64,000 bases of DNA, from assembly GCF_038967635.1 (NCBI RefSeq), contig NZ_CP152413.1, positions 4,902,001 to 4,966,000 of the forward strand, given 5' to 3'. The notes under the pieces are model-generated. The model saw only the letters and a program-made list of their open reading frames with translations, searched no databases and had not been told where the DNA came from. Of this stretch, positions 25,548-34,690 are shown one piece after another. This DNA comes from Bradyrhizobium sp. B124. Its GTDB lineage: Bacteria; Pseudomonadota; Alphaproteobacteria; Rhizobiales; Xanthobacteraceae. The position numbers and the translations under genes are program-made. Numbering within the stretch: position 1 is the first letter of the stretch; the number at the start of each line of letters is the position of its first letter.

Positions 25548-25787
25548 GGAAGCCTCCCTCGACCTGGCATGTCCTCCGACCGTTGCGTCCGCAGTTCTAA
25601 GCGAGCGGATCGTGTGGTCTGCCGTGCTGCATCACGACGGTCTGACCGTGTGACATTAGGACGAAGCCTCGCGTGACGCCCGAGATTTGTGAAGGTCCGA
25701 AACGGACATCGGCGGGGTCTCAACCGGACAAGGTGCTCTCAATCAATGGCGGCGGTCTTGCTGCTTCGCAACAAGGGAGGCCCATTG
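25548..25787. other. Divergent intergenic region between ligase and AraC genes
   Basis: This 240-bp stretch must contain the promoters of the acyl-CoA ligase operon and the araC-type gene. The short hairpin GTCCG-AAA-CGGAC near 25695 is visible, but no convincing -35/-10 pair. A small frame preceded by GGGAGG starts at 25788. Confidence 0.35.
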
Positions 25788-25985
25788 ATGAGTCTTGGGT
25801 TTTGGCGCGAACCGGCTATGTTCCAAGGGCTCGCGAACGGAAATCCACTCGGGCCAGGTTTGCGGCGCACTGCTTTCCGACCGAAGGAAAGGCTGGTTCA
25901 CTTTGCAACCAACCACGCGACTGAAGAGGCCTGTGGGCTCCCGCAACGATATCCTGACCGTCGGCACCGGCGACAAGGTCTATGA
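25788..25985 (+). CDS. Possible small upstream ORF overlapping the AraC gene
   Basis: A 65-residue frame beginning MSLGFWREPAMFQG with a strong GGGAGG site 7 nt before its ATG. It overlaps the AraC start in another frame. The amino-acid composition (Arg/Pro-rich) is not persuasive, so it may be a leader peptide or a coincidence. The alternative, a frameshifted N-terminus of the AraC gene, cannot be excluded. Confidence 0.25.
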   Translation: MSLGFWREPAMFQGLANGNPLGPGLRRTAFRPKERLVHFATNHATEEACGLPQRYPDRRHRRQGL

Positions 25986-26973
25986 GACGACCAAGCTTGG
26001 CGCTGTCTTCGACATGCTGGCCGGCGCCGGCGTCCCGGCCGACGCCATCCTGCGCGACACCCGCATTCCGCTGGCCGATGTCCACTCACCGCAGGCGCGG
26101 ATCTCGCTGACGCAGCTGATGACGGTTTGTCAAAACGCGTTGCGCCTGTCGACCGACCGTCACCTGCCCTATCGCATCGGCGCATCGGTCCACATCTCGA
26201 CCTACGGAATGTACGGCTATGCTTTGCTGTGTTGCCCGGACTTTCGCAAGGCAATGGAATTTGCGATGCGCTACCACGCGCTCGCCGCACCGCTGGCGAC
26301 GATCGAATTCAGCGAGGACAAGGCCCATGCGAGATGGACCATCGAGCCCAATCTGCACGCACTTGCCGATTCCGCGCTGTACCGGTTCGTCGCCGAGATG
26401 CAGATCGGCATCCACATTTCGCTGATGCGCGACATCATGGGACCAAGCTTCGCTCCCTTTGAAATCACGCTCGCCTATCCGCAAGCACAGGACTTCGAGC
26501 TTCCGCTCGATCACGTCGGATGCCCGGTGCGTTTCGATCAGCCGGCCAACCAGATCGTCTTCAAGGCGCAGTTGCTGGACCGGAGAGCCGATCTCGGCAA
26601 CAAGACGACGTACCCGACCATCGTCGCGCTCTGCGACGACTTGCTCGGAGACTTGAGATTGCGGACCGGCATTGCCGGAAAAATCCGCGCCATCCTGCTT
26701 CGCGACATCGCAAACCCGCCGACCTTCGAGGCGATCGCCAAGCTGCTCGGCGTGAACGACCGGTCGTTGCGGCGCCAGCTTCGCCAGCAGGGCTTTTCCT
26801 TCCGGGGGCTGCACGACGAGTTGCGGACCCAGATTGCGCTGAAATATCTCCGCAGCACGACGCTTGCCAATGACGACATCGCACTGGCACTCGGCTTCAG
26901 CGATGCGGCAAACTTCAGGCGTGCGTTCCACCGCTGGACCAAGAAGGCCCCGAGCGACATCCGCGGCGAATGA
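25933..26973 (+). CDS. AraC family transcriptional regulator
   Basis: From GTG 25933 (GAAGAGG just upstream) the protein is 346 residues. It has an N-terminal Arabinose_bd-type ligand domain (PF12625-like; IGASVHISTYGMYGYALLCC) and a C-terminal double HTH (KLLGVNDRSLRRQLRQQGFS, ALGFSDAANFRRAFHRWTKK). The family often governs nearby fatty-acid or aromatic catabolism; the divergent acyl-CoA ligase/PHA operon is the likely target. Confidence 0.85.
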   Translation: MGSRNDILTVGTGDKVYETTKLGAVFDMLAGAGVPADAILRDTRIPLADVHSPQARISLTQLMTVCQNALRLSTDRHLPYRIGASVHISTYGMYGYALLCCPDFRKAMEFAMRYHALAAPLATIEFSEDKAHARWTIEPNLHALADSALYRFVAEMQIGIHISLMRDIMGPSFAPFEITLAYPQAQDFELPLDHVGCPVRFDQPANQIVFKAQLLDRRADLGNKTTYPTIVALCDDLLGDLRLRTGIAGKIRAILLRDIANPPTFEAIAKLLGVNDRSLRRQLRQQGFSFRGLHDELRTQIALKYLRSTTLANDDIALALGFSDAANFRRAFHRWTKKAPSDIRGE

Positions 26974-27019
26974 TTGCGGACCGCGACCGTTGACCGCCTC
27001 GCTTGCGCGGACGCCCGCG

Positions 27020-27211
27020 CTAATACGCGTAGGACGTCTTGCCCGGCTGCACGGTCAGCCGAAAGGCGACGTCGGTCGAACCGTCCATCAGCTCGATCAA
27101 CTGGTCACACACCAGGCATCGAAACTCGCCGGCGATGCCGCCCTTCGACGTCAATTCGATCCGGCGATAGCCGGCCTGGCAATGAGGGCACGTCACGTCA
27201 GATTTTCGCAT
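27020..27211 (-). CDS. Small zinc-ribbon protein
   Basis: A 63-residue protein with paired CPHC (residues 8-11) and CLVC knuckles spaced about 20 residues apart, a likely zinc ribbon. No DNA- or protein-binding partner is evident. Short conserved proteins of this kind occur in Bradyrhizobium; the function is unknown. Confidence 0.7.
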   Translation of the reverse strand: MRKSDVTCPHCQAGYRRIELTSKGGIAGEFRCLVCDQLIELMDGSTDVAFRLTVQPGKTSYAY

Positions 27212-27311
27212 GGAATCAGCAAACCGTTGCTCTCTCTATTTTCCATATGCCCATCGTCAGAAATGTGACGGCGTCACGATCTGTGCGAAACAGACGGTGT
27301 CTTCGCTGACG

Positions 27312-27728
27312 TTATCGATGACTGTAGACGGGTGCTGGCGGGCGATACGGAAACGCCGAGACCCCGAAGTTGCGGCCATATTGCTGCTGCACCGCCGGGA
27401 TGTTGACCACGCCCACCTTGAGATCCTGCGATTTCGCGTCGATCGGCGGCGTGTTCGTCACGGGCGGGTTGACCTGATCGACCTGCTTCTTGAGCCGCTC
27501 GTTGATACAGCCAAGCGAGGCCGCATCGCCGCAGCGCTCGGCGGGCGCGCCGCCGCTGCCTCTTGCCGCAGCCCGGCCGGTGCCACCACTGGTGTCGCGG
27601 TTAAGGTTGAGCGCCGGCGGCGGTGTGCCGACGACAATTTCCGGCAGCGGCGTGTGTTGCTGCGTCTGCGCCTGCGCCTGCATCGCCGACAATCCGGCAA
27701 CGGCGACCGCCAACATGATCACTTTCAT
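27312..27728 (-). CDS. Exported hypothetical protein
   Basis: 138 residues starting MKVIMLAVAVAGLSAMQAQA, a clear signal peptide. AAGGAG lies 8 nt before ATG 27728; the longer frame (27791) lacks support. The mature part is Gly/Ala/Pro-rich with two Cys (AERCGDAASLGCINERL) that could form a disulfide. It is the last gene on this strand after the lytic transglycosylase gene and may belong to the same envelope locus. Confidence 0.65.
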   Translation of the reverse strand: MKVIMLAVAVAGLSAMQAQAQTQQHTPLPEIVVGTPPPALNLNRDTSGGTGRAAARGSGGAPAERCGDAASLGCINERLKKQVDQVNPPVTNTPPIDAKSQDLKVGVVNIPAVQQQYGRNFGVSAFPYRPPAPVYSHR

Positions 27729-27833
27729 CGGTGCTGCTCCTTGCAGAACCACAACTGTTTCAAACGATAGGAAGCCAAGGGCAGATATCAAGCGAGGGTG
27801 GGCAACGAGATGAATTCGGGCGGCGCGGGCTTG

Positions 27834-28763
27834 CTATTTCCCTCCCCGGGCCTGGGTCACAAGCGCGTTGAGCCGCGTGTTGAGTGCGACGAGATCGACG
27901 CGGCCGATGCGTCCGCCGCCGCCGAGGCATTTGCGGCCACATCCGCCGCCACCGCCACCGGCACGGCCCGGTTCGCCGAAGGTCGCGACCGGTACGGTGC
28001 CGGTCACCCGAAAGCCGCGGGCAAACAGCCGGGCGCGCACCGCCACGCAATAATTCACCGACAGATAGGAGAAGCGGGTCTCGCCATGACCTGCGCGGTA
28101 CTTCATGACCGCGGTGCACAGGTCGCCGCCGGCAAGGCGCCATGCCTGCGCAAGATACATGACGCCGAAGTGAATGTTGTTCTCGGGAATCGCGAGTTCG
28201 GCAAGCGAGCCGGAAAAGCCGAGCATGCGCGCGGTCGACGGCAGCAGCTGCATCAGACCGATTTCACCGACGCCGCCGATCACGTCGGGATTGTAGCCGC
28301 TCTCCACGCCCATCACCGCCTCGGCGATCTCGGGCGCGAGCCCGCTTCCCGCCGCCTCCTTCTCGATCAGCGCGCGATAGCGCATGCGCGCGTCCGATAC
28401 CGCGGGCTGGCCCACGGGCAGAGGCGGGAGCGTTTTCCCGCCGGCGTCCTTCGCCGCATCTTTGGCCGGTACGGCCGGCTTCGCCGTCGCCTCGGCCGGC
28501 GGCTTTTCCGTGGCGTCGGCTGAAGGGTCTGCCGACTCGACGGCGGCAAAGCGCGTGCTGAATGACGACGCCGGCCTCTCTCCCTCGGCATGGGCGGGCT
28601 GGACAAGACAAAGCGCGAGCACAAGACCGCCGGCTGCGATGCGGCTGCCCCGGTGACGAGCAGGATCAAGCAGCTTCCGCCATCGGCTGAAGCTGCCCGC
28701 CTTCGTCGCTGAGGCACCGTCATTCATCGGTCGCTTACGGCCCTGATCGTCGCGTGTCCGCAT
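27834..28763 (-). CDS. Lytic transglycosylase (SLT domain)
   Basis: A 309-residue exported protein: signal anchor (about 42-59), Ala/Lys/Pro linker, then an SLT domain (about 125-240) with catalytic Glu154 in VMGVESGYNP, GLMQLLPSTA and the NIHFGVMYLA block. It cleaves peptidoglycan glycan strands, which a trans-envelope machine needs. The C-terminus is unusual: a Gly-rich, two-Cys segment (GGGGGGCGRKCLGGGGRIGR) then a short helix. The start may be Met1 (28763) or Met13 (28727); neither has a strong ribosome site. Confidence 0.83.
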   Translation of the reverse strand: MRTRDDQGRKRPMNDGASATKAGSFSRWRKLLDPARHRGSRIAAGGLVLALCLVQPAHAEGERPASSFSTRFAAVESADPSADATEKPPAEATAKPAVPAKDAAKDAGGKTLPPLPVGQPAVSDARMRYRALIEKEAAGSGLAPEIAEAVMGVESGYNPDVIGGVGEIGLMQLLPSTARMLGFSGSLAELAIPENNIHFGVMYLAQAWRLAGGDLCTAVMKYRAGHGETRFSYLSVNYCVAVRARLFARGFRVTGTVPVATFGEPGRAGGGGGGCGRKCLGGGGRIGRVDLVALNTRLNALVTQARGGK

Positions 28764-28766
28764 GAT

Positions 28767-29297
28767 TTACTGGATCGTCGGAACTGCCCCCGCTTCCGCG
28801 GCGTGCTCATGGGACGGCTGCGGGGCCGGCGCACTTGGCTGCGGGACAGCCGCCGCGCCATTGCGGGCGACGATCTTCGGCAGCTCCTCGCGCAGATAGG
28901 CGATCAGCTCCTGAACCAGCCGGTCCCAGACCTCGATCTGCGCCCGCATAAAGTTCGGCGCCACGCCGCCGGCCACGGAGACATCGAGGCAGAACATCAG
29001 GAACGGCTGGCTGAACTGCAGCCGCCCGAACCGCCGCGTCGTGTTCCAGCGATTGACGAGGTCGAGCGGCAGCTCGCCCTGCACCTGAAGCGTGGTGACC
29101 AGCATGGCGTCGACAAAGCTCTGCTCCTCGCCGACGAGCTGGTTTCCCGGCCGGATCTCGAAGCCGAGCCCCGCCGTCGCCGAGCGCAGATAGGTCGTGT
29201 TGGCGACCGGATCGGTCAGCGTTTCGACGCGATAGCCGACATTCTGGAAGCTGTCGCGCAACCCGTCGATGGTGAGCTTGGTGATGATCTCGGACAT
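28767..29297 (-). CDS. YbjN domain-containing protein
   Basis: A 176-residue protein with a YbjN-type core (about 1-135; NVGYRVETLTDPVANTTYLRS, PLDLVNRWNTTRRFGRLQFS), a fold related to type III secretion chaperones. ATG 29297 has GGAG 6 nt upstream. The C-terminal ~40 residues are Pro/Ala-rich. YbjN proteins are soluble and often linked to stress or surface phenotypes; within this locus a chaperone-like role is plausible (inference). Confidence 0.8.
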   Translation of the reverse strand: MSEIITKLTIDGLRDSFQNVGYRVETLTDPVANTTYLRSATAGLGFEIRPGNQLVGEEQSFVDAMLVTTLQVQGELPLDLVNRWNTTRRFGRLQFSQPFLMFCLDVSVAGGVAPNFMRAQIEVWDRLVQELIAYLREELPKIVARNGAAAVPQPSAPAPQPSHEHAAEAGAVPTIQ

Positions 29298-29310
29298 GTT
29301 GGTCTCCGTA

Positions 29311-30366
29311 TTACTTTTTCGACGCGTCGAGCAGGCTCGACAGGGCAAGCTCGTTGAGAACGGGCGGATGTTGCTTCAGCAGTTCGGCAAGATAGGCCCG
29401 CCGCATCATGTTCGACCGCTCGGAGCGGATCTGCAGCACCAGCTGGTCGCGCACTTCCGGCAAGGTGCGGGTATAGGACGCCTTGGTGTCGAGCAGCTTG
29501 ATGATGTGCCAGCCGTCGTCGAGCTTGATCGGCTCGGACACGCTGTTCTTGGCGAGCCCCATCACCTGGTTGCGGATCTCCGGGCGGATCTGGCTTTCGG
29601 CAACCCAGCCGAGGTCGCCGGCATCCTTGGCGGCGTTGTTGTCGCCGCGCGCGATCGCCGCGAAGTCGGCTCCCGGCGCTTTCAGCTTGCGCTGCACGTC
29701 GTCGAGCTCCTGCTTCGCCTTGTCCTCGGCGGCCTTGTCGCCCTCCTTCGGGGCGGCGACGAAGATCTGCGCGAGCTGGAATTGCCGCGGCATCAGGAAT
29801 GCGGCGCGATTGGCCTCATAGACCTTCTGCAAATCGTCCTCGCTCGGGAAATTGGCCGGCGGCGTCGACACCGATTGCAGGTAGAGCTCGACCACCGCGC
29901 CCTCGCGCGCCCGGTCGAGCTGCGCGGCGACGGCGGGTTGCTGATCCCACTTCTTCGCCACCGCCTCCTGCAGCACGAGGCGGTTGGCAAGCAGCAGCCG
30001 GACCGTCTGGCTGAGCATGGCCGGATCCTTGGCCAGCGCAGCCTGCTCGCGCGGCGCGAGGGCTGCGACATAGCTGCGGAGATCATCGGCCGAGATATTG
30101 GTCTCGCCGACCCGCGCGATGACGTTCTCGGGCGCGGTGGGCTTCGGCGCGACCGCGACCGGAGCCGGCGCGGGCGTGGCGGCGGCTTGCGCCTGAGCCG
30201 CGGGCTGTGGCTGCGGCTTCCTGACCGGAGCCTGCACGGCGCGCGGCGCGGGAGCCTGCGTCTGCGCCGAGGCATCGAGCGGCGCAACGAAAGCCGCCAA
30301 GGCGACGGCGATTCCGGCGGCGAGACCGATCGACCGAAGCGGCTTCACGATAGTGGCGGTCGTCAT
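29311..30366 (-). CDS. Periplasmic peptidyl-prolyl isomerase (PpiC/SurA-like)
   Basis: A 351-residue protein with signal peptide (IAVALAAFVAPLDASAQ), a Pro/Gln/Ala-rich linker, a SurA-N-like helical region, and a parvulin domain (about 195-300; QLAQIFVAAPKEGDK, GDLGWVAESQIRPEI, DGWHIIKLLD). Parvulins fold outer-membrane proteins; here it neighbours TpsB and porin genes. Its ATG overlaps the previous stop (ATGA). Confidence 0.88.
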   Translation of the reverse strand: MTTATIVKPLRSIGLAAGIAVALAAFVAPLDASAQTQAPAPRAVQAPVRKPQPQPAAQAQAAATPAPAPVAVAPKPTAPENVIARVGETNISADDLRSYVAALAPREQAALAKDPAMLSQTVRLLLANRLVLQEAVAKKWDQQPAVAAQLDRAREGAVVELYLQSVSTPPANFPSEDDLQKVYEANRAAFLMPRQFQLAQIFVAAPKEGDKAAEDKAKQELDDVQRKLKAPGADFAAIARGDNNAAKDAGDLGWVAESQIRPEIRNQVMGLAKNSVSEPIKLDDGWHIIKLLDTKASYTRTLPEVRDQLVLQIRSERSNMMRRAYLAELLKQHPPVLNELALSSLLDASKK

Positions 30367-30956
30367 GGATTCACCTTCTGATCGAGGAATTTGTCCTGGC
30401 TTTCCTGCAGCTGATTCTGGATTTCGACCCGGCGCTGCTGAATCATCGGCTCGCGCGAGACCACGATCTCGCCGATAGTCAGGTCCTTGTAGCGCTGCAC
30501 CATCTCCTTGCCGGCCTTGATCAGCTGGGTGTTCTTGGCAACGCAGCTCTTGGTGCTGGCCTTGTAGGCGGTGGCCTCGCCTTCGAACTTGGCTCGCTCG
30601 GCGTCCTTGGTGCGAGCAACGGTAGCCGCCTCCTCATACGCCGACTTCCACTTCTCCAGCGTCTCGTCGCGTTCGGCGAGCCGCTGATTGAACTCGTCAA
30701 CGGCGTCGCGATGCTCCTTGTCGGCCTTCTTCAGCTGCGCCTTGAGGTCGTCGACCTCCTTCTTGGCCGCCGCCTTTTCGCGATCGGCGTCGGCGACCTT
30801 GGCCTGCAACGCCGTGCGCTGGTCTTCCAGCGCACGGGTCTGCGCCGTCGCGCTGCGCAGGGCGTCGCGCAGGCGGTCGGTCTCGGACTGGGCGAATGCG
30901 GTGCCAGAGCTCAATGCTCCGAACACCATCATCAGGACGAAGAGTGCGATGCGCAT
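30363..30956 (-). CDS. Periplasmic coiled-coil protein
   Basis: A 197-residue protein with signal peptide (MRIALFVLMMVFGALSSGTAFAQ split at about residue 23) followed by ~100 residues of heptads (ALEDQRTALQAKVADADREK, KKEVDDLKAQLKKADKEHRD). One Cys (KSCVAKN) is visible. It resembles Skp/YbgF-like helper proteins in layout only. It is translationally coupled to the isomerase gene. Confidence 0.72.
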   Translation of the reverse strand: MRIALFVLMMVFGALSSGTAFAQSETDRLRDALRSATAQTRALEDQRTALQAKVADADREKAAAKKEVDDLKAQLKKADKEHRDAVDEFNQRLAERDETLEKWKSAYEEAATVARTKDAERAKFEGEATAYKASTKSCVAKNTQLIKAGKEMVQRYKDLTIGEIVVSREPMIQQRRVEIQNQLQESQDKFLDQKVNP

Positions 30957-30958
30957 GG

Positions 30959-32857
30959 TCAGAACTTCGCGTTGAGGTCGACTTGCAGGACGTCGACGGC
31001 ATAGGGGCTGCCGGCGATGCTGTTGGCGCTCATCCAGCGCAAGGTCGCCCAGACATTCTCGCCGAGACCGATATTGCCGCCGACGAAATAGCCCTTGAGG
31101 TTGGTGCCGCCGAGGCCGAAGTCGGAGTCGGCGAACGCATCGATGGTGGCGTCGGATTCGAGGTATTTGTAGCCAGCGTGGACGTTCCAATCCCAGAGAT
31201 GCTTGATCTCCCTGTTGCCGACGGTGACACGGCCGAGCCAGCCCTGATTGCCGCCGTTGAACGCGCCAGGCGTGGTGCCGCCATCCGGGCTCGGCCCGCG
31301 ATTGTTCATCAGCACGCCGTAGGTTGCCGCAGCCGCGTTCATGAAGGAGCGGCTGAACGCGGTGTTGTAGACATACTCGCCGTCGAGCACGATGTGGGTC
31401 GGATGGAATTGTCCGAGATCGAGCTGTCCGCTGACAACGACTGGCCGATATTGGCTGACCAAGCCGAAATATTCGAACTGGTTGATCGTGCCGCCATTGT
31501 TACCGGTGCCCGGAGGATCGGCGATGATGTTACGCAGCGGGAAATAGGTATTGCCCTTCTGCGCGAAGGACGGCCGGGTCAGGTCGGTGTCGCAGACGTC
31601 GGATGCGGACGTGACCCTGCAGGGGCTCGAGAACTGGCCCTGAACATTGTCGAAGTCGTAGAAGGCAACGCCGAACCGGAATGAGTATTCCGGGCTGAAC
31701 CGGGCATTGAAGCCGACCTGGCCTCCGAACAGCCACTTGTCGTGGCTGGCAAATTTGCTGGGCGGCGAGTTCAGGTTGCTCGGATCGGCCGGTAGATTGC
31801 TGCCGGCATTGAAATCGGTGTTGTAGATCGGGAACGCACCGCCCACCGCAAACGGCGTGAAGCCTTCCCAAACCTCGTGCTTGGCCTGAACGGCAAAACC
31901 ATCGAAGCCGAGCTCCTTGTACCAGACCAGATCGGTCGGCGACCAGAATGGATTGTCGATGCGACCCGCGGAGATCCTCAGATCGTCGCCCCAGGTCTGC
32001 CAGTTGATGTAGCCGCGATCGAGCCAGACGCCATACTTCGAGAAGTTGCCGCCACCGCCGCCAAGGGTCTGGTTGGTCGACACCGGCGAGTTGTTCTCGC
32101 CGGTCGCAATGCGCAGGCCGGCAGTGAACCCGTACAGCAGGTCGGCTTCCATGCCGAGCCGGCCGCGGAAGCGGAACTGGTTGCGATCCTGCGTGGCATC
32201 GTAGGTCGGACCAAACGCAGTGCTCGAAATGTCATACGGCGATCCGGTATTGATCGCATTGAAGTTGGCGGCGCCGGCCTGGTCGTTGCCGGTCGGGAAA
32301 TAGGCACCCTGATAGCGCACGCGTGCATCGCCGTAGAAGCGGATGCGTTGCGCCCATTCCGGGTAGGTTCCGGGCGACGCCCAGTTTTCTTTCTGCGCCT
32401 TGGCCATCACCTCCTGCTTAATCTCTTCCCGTAACTGTCGTTTGACGACTTCGGGAACGTAGGTGACGTGCCGGGTGCCCGGCGGCTGCGCCGCCGCGGC
32501 GGCAGCCGTTGCGGCCTTGGTGGCGTCGTCGGCCTTGGTCGTGGCGTCCTTGGCGGCCTGGCGGGAGACATAGGCCTCGTCCTCGGCCTGCTTGATCAGC
32601 GCCTGGGCCTGCTCTTCCTTGAGGACACCCTGCTGCACCAAGAGATTGACGAGATTGACGGTGGCATTCGACGATGTCGGCTTGGTGCTCGATACCTTCG
32701 GCTTCTTCGCGTCGGTCCGCTTCGCCGCGGCGGCGGGACCCTGCTCGGCAGCCTGGTCCGCGGTCTGGCCCACGGCCGGCGTTGCGCAGGCGAGCGCGCT
32801 CAGCGACACCGCAAGCGGCAACGCGCGCCATTCTGCGTGAGCTCGTTTCTTAAACAT
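30959..32857 (-). CDS. Putative outer-membrane porin
   Basis: A 632-residue protein with signal peptide ending ATPAVGQ. An N-terminal helical/coiled region follows (VLKEEQAQALIKQAEDEAYV), then a long beta-barrel (about 165-632) with RIRFYGDARVRYQGAYF and the C-terminal Phe typical of BAM substrates (QVDLNAKF). It fits the putative-porin family (PF16930-like). ATG 32857 is preceded by GGGGGA. Substrate unknown. In this locus it could be the channel served by the TonB/ExbBD genes or an anchor for the secreted cargo. Confidence 0.83.
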   Translation of the reverse strand: MFKKRAHAEWRALPLAVSLSALACATPAVGQTADQAAEQGPAAAAKRTDAKKPKVSSTKPTSSNATVNLVNLLVQQGVLKEEQAQALIKQAEDEAYVSRQAAKDATTKADDATKAATAAAAAAQPPGTRHVTYVPEVVKRQLREEIKQEVMAKAQKENWASPGTYPEWAQRIRFYGDARVRYQGAYFPTGNDQAGAANFNAINTGSPYDISSTAFGPTYDATQDRNQFRFRGRLGMEADLLYGFTAGLRIATGENNSPVSTNQTLGGGGGNFSKYGVWLDRGYINWQTWGDDLRISAGRIDNPFWSPTDLVWYKELGFDGFAVQAKHEVWEGFTPFAVGGAFPIYNTDFNAGSNLPADPSNLNSPPSKFASHDKWLFGGQVGFNARFSPEYSFRFGVAFYDFDNVQGQFSSPCRVTSASDVCDTDLTRPSFAQKGNTYFPLRNIIADPPGTGNNGGTINQFEYFGLVSQYRPVVVSGQLDLGQFHPTHIVLDGEYVYNTAFSRSFMNAAAATYGVLMNNRGPSPDGGTTPGAFNGGNQGWLGRVTVGNREIKHLWDWNVHAGYKYLESDATIDAFADSDFGLGGTNLKGYFVGGNIGLGENVWATLRWMSANSIAGSPYAVDVLQVDLNAKF

Positions 32858-32920
32858 CAGTCCCCCAGTTCTCACTCGCACATTGAATCTCGAAGGTTGG
32901 TCGTTCGTCAGTCGGTCTCG

Positions 32921-33730
32921 TCAGCTCGGCCGTCGCGCGGTGACGCGCGTGACCACCGGCATCGGCATGTCCTTGGGTGGCGGTTCGCGCAGCGTCAGAC
33001 TGCCGATCACCTCGTTGCGAAGCGCCGCATCGATCTCCGGATTGCCGGAGGACGGCGTCAGGACGACGCGGGTGACGTGGCCGGAGCCATCCACCCACAG
33101 CCGCACCTGGATTTGCGTCGCCATGTTGCGGGTCTTCGGATTGGCGCGGATCGCCGCCTCGACCTGCGAGGTGATGATCGTGGTGTACCAACCCCAGCGA
33201 CTGCCACCGCCGCCGCCTCCGCCATACGGGTTGCCGCCGGGCTTGCCGCCGAGATTGAACAGATCGCCGGGTCCCGTCGGCTTGGCATCGAGCGACAGCG
33301 GACCGGGCGGCTCGTCGTTCTTGGCGTCCTTGGCCGGCTCGTCCTTCGGCTTGTCGACCGGCTTCTCTTCCTTGAACTCGGGCTCCGCCATCTTGGGCTG
33401 CTCGATCATCTTCTGCTCGGGCTGCGGCTGTGGCGGCGGAGGCGGAGGTGGCGGCGGCAGCGTCACATTGACAATGGTGAGATCGCGCACCTGACGCGGC
33501 GGCGGCAGATCGTCGTGACCGAGAAAGAAGTAGACGATGCCGCCAAGGAACAGCGCGACCACCGCCACCACTGCGCCGTAGCGCAGCAGCGCACTGCGTT
33601 CGCCCTTCCGGGCGGCCGTGTTGCGGGCAGCCGACGGCGGCGCCGCGGCTGTTGCGGGCGCGACGGCAACATCGTGATCGTCGGCTGACGGCGCGGCGCG
33701 CGCGTTCTGGTCCCGCATCGGCGCGTTCAT
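32921..33730 (-). CDS. TonB family energy-transducer protein
   Basis: A 269-residue protein with a cytoplasmic Ala-rich start, one TM helix (YGAVVAVVALFLGGIVYFFL), a polyproline stretch (PPPPPPPPPQPQPEQK), a Lys/Glu/Pro-rich rigid spacer, a Gly-rich insert (GGKPGGNPYGGGGGGGS) and a C-terminal TonB-C domain (QVRLWVDGSGHVTRVVL). It would transmit ExbB/ExbD-driven force to an outer-membrane partner. It overlaps the upstream gene by 4 nt. Confidence 0.85.
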   Translation of the reverse strand: MNAPMRDQNARAAPSADDHDVAVAPATAAAPPSAARNTAARKGERSALLRYGAVVAVVALFLGGIVYFFLGHDDLPPPRQVRDLTIVNVTLPPPPPPPPPQPQPEQKMIEQPKMAEPEFKEEKPVDKPKDEPAKDAKNDEPPGPLSLDAKPTGPGDLFNLGGKPGGNPYGGGGGGGSRWGWYTTIITSQVEAAIRANPKTRNMATQIQVRLWVDGSGHVTRVVLTPSSGNPEIDAALRNEVIGSLTLREPPPKDMPMPVVTRVTARRPS

Positions 33731-34284
33731 GGCGCGGCCTCCACCGCGGCGCGGTCGAGCAGCCTGTCATTGACGTATTGCATGACGAAGCTGGCAAGCG
33801 CGTCGAAGTCCGTGGTCTTCAGGATGACCTTGGTATCGGGGCCTGCTTCGATCGCTGCGTGAAAGGTCTCAACCTCGCTCAGATAGTCGACATAGGCCGT
33901 CGCGTCGATCGACAGGCGGGCCCACGGGCATCGCGAGATTGTCAGCCGCAGCGGGTTGTCGGCGGGCTCGCGGCCTGCGACGTGCCGGCGCAGCACATCC
34001 GCGAGCTTGACCAGCAGGGCCTCGCCATGAACGGGAAATGCCACCACCTCGCCGCGCTGCTCTTCGCGCACGTCCGCGGCGATCGGTATCACACCGAGTT
34101 CCGCGCCAATACCGGCGCGGATCGGCACCTGCGAAACGGGCTCGGCGCGCGTGACGTCCGCGGCACCGCAGCCGTGATCGAATGATCGCATCATGCCGCT
34201 CAGCCACGACCGTAGCGTCCTGCGCTCGGTCAGCGGGAAAGGTGATGGCTGCGTGATCATGGCGTCGCTTCCCGACTGGCTCAC
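33727..34284 (-). CDS. Cytoplasmic protein of unknown function in the exb operon
   Basis: A 185-residue protein without signal or TM segment. A mixed alpha/beta pattern is visible (GEVVAFPVHGEALLVKLADV; NPLRLTISRCPWARLSIDAT; TKVILKTTDFDALASFV). GTG 34284 gives a GTGA overlap with exbD; an ATG at 34260 with GGGA upstream is an alternative. Its insertion between exbD and tonB suggests a regulatory or assembly role; no family is recognised. Confidence 0.65.
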   Translation of the reverse strand: MSQSGSDAMITQPSPFPLTERRTLRSWLSGMMRSFDHGCGAADVTRAEPVSQVPIRAGIGAELGVIPIAADVREEQRGEVVAFPVHGEALLVKLADVLRRHVAGREPADNPLRLTISRCPWARLSIDATAYVDYLSEVETFHAAIEAGPDTKVILKTTDFDALASFVMQYVNDRLLDRAAVEAAP

Positions 34285-34685
34285 TTCACGAGCGGCTTGG
34301 TGGCGAGCCCGACCTGGCTCAGGCCGATACGGCTGAGCAGATCGAACACATCCATCACGCTCTGGTACTGCGCCTGCGCATCGCCGCGCAGCACCACGGG
34401 AAATTCCGGCGTCAGCGCCTTCTGCTGGATCAGCCGCTGCTCGAGCTCGGCCAAGGTCACCGGTATAGTGTCGAGGAAGATCTTGCCGTCATTGGCGACC
34501 GTGATTGCCTTGGTGGTCTGGGTCGCAAGGCTCGGCGCCGCCGAGGCCTTCGGCAGATTGACCTTCTGGCCCTGCACGGTCGCCGTCGTCATGATGATGA
34601 AGATCACCAGCAGCACGTAGGCGAGGTCCAGCATCGGCGTGATGTTGATGTCGTCATAGGGCTTGGAGTCGGCCTGGATCTGCAT
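34281..34685 (-). CDS. exbD: ExbD/TolR family protein
   Basis: A 134-residue protein with an N-terminal TM carrying the essential Asp (TPMLDLAYVLLVIFIIM) and a periplasmic ExbD domain (KAITVANDGKIFLDTIPVTL, VVLRGDAQAQYQSVMDV). It pairs with the ExbB domain encoded just upstream (5-nt gap) to form the proton channel that powers TonB. Confidence 0.92.
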   Translation of the reverse strand: MQIQADSKPYDDINITPMLDLAYVLLVIFIIMTTATVQGQKVNLPKASAAPSLATQTTKAITVANDGKIFLDTIPVTLAELEQRLIQQKALTPEFPVVLRGDAQAQYQSVMDVFDLLSRIGLSQVGLATKPLVK

Positions 34686-34690
34686 GGCCG

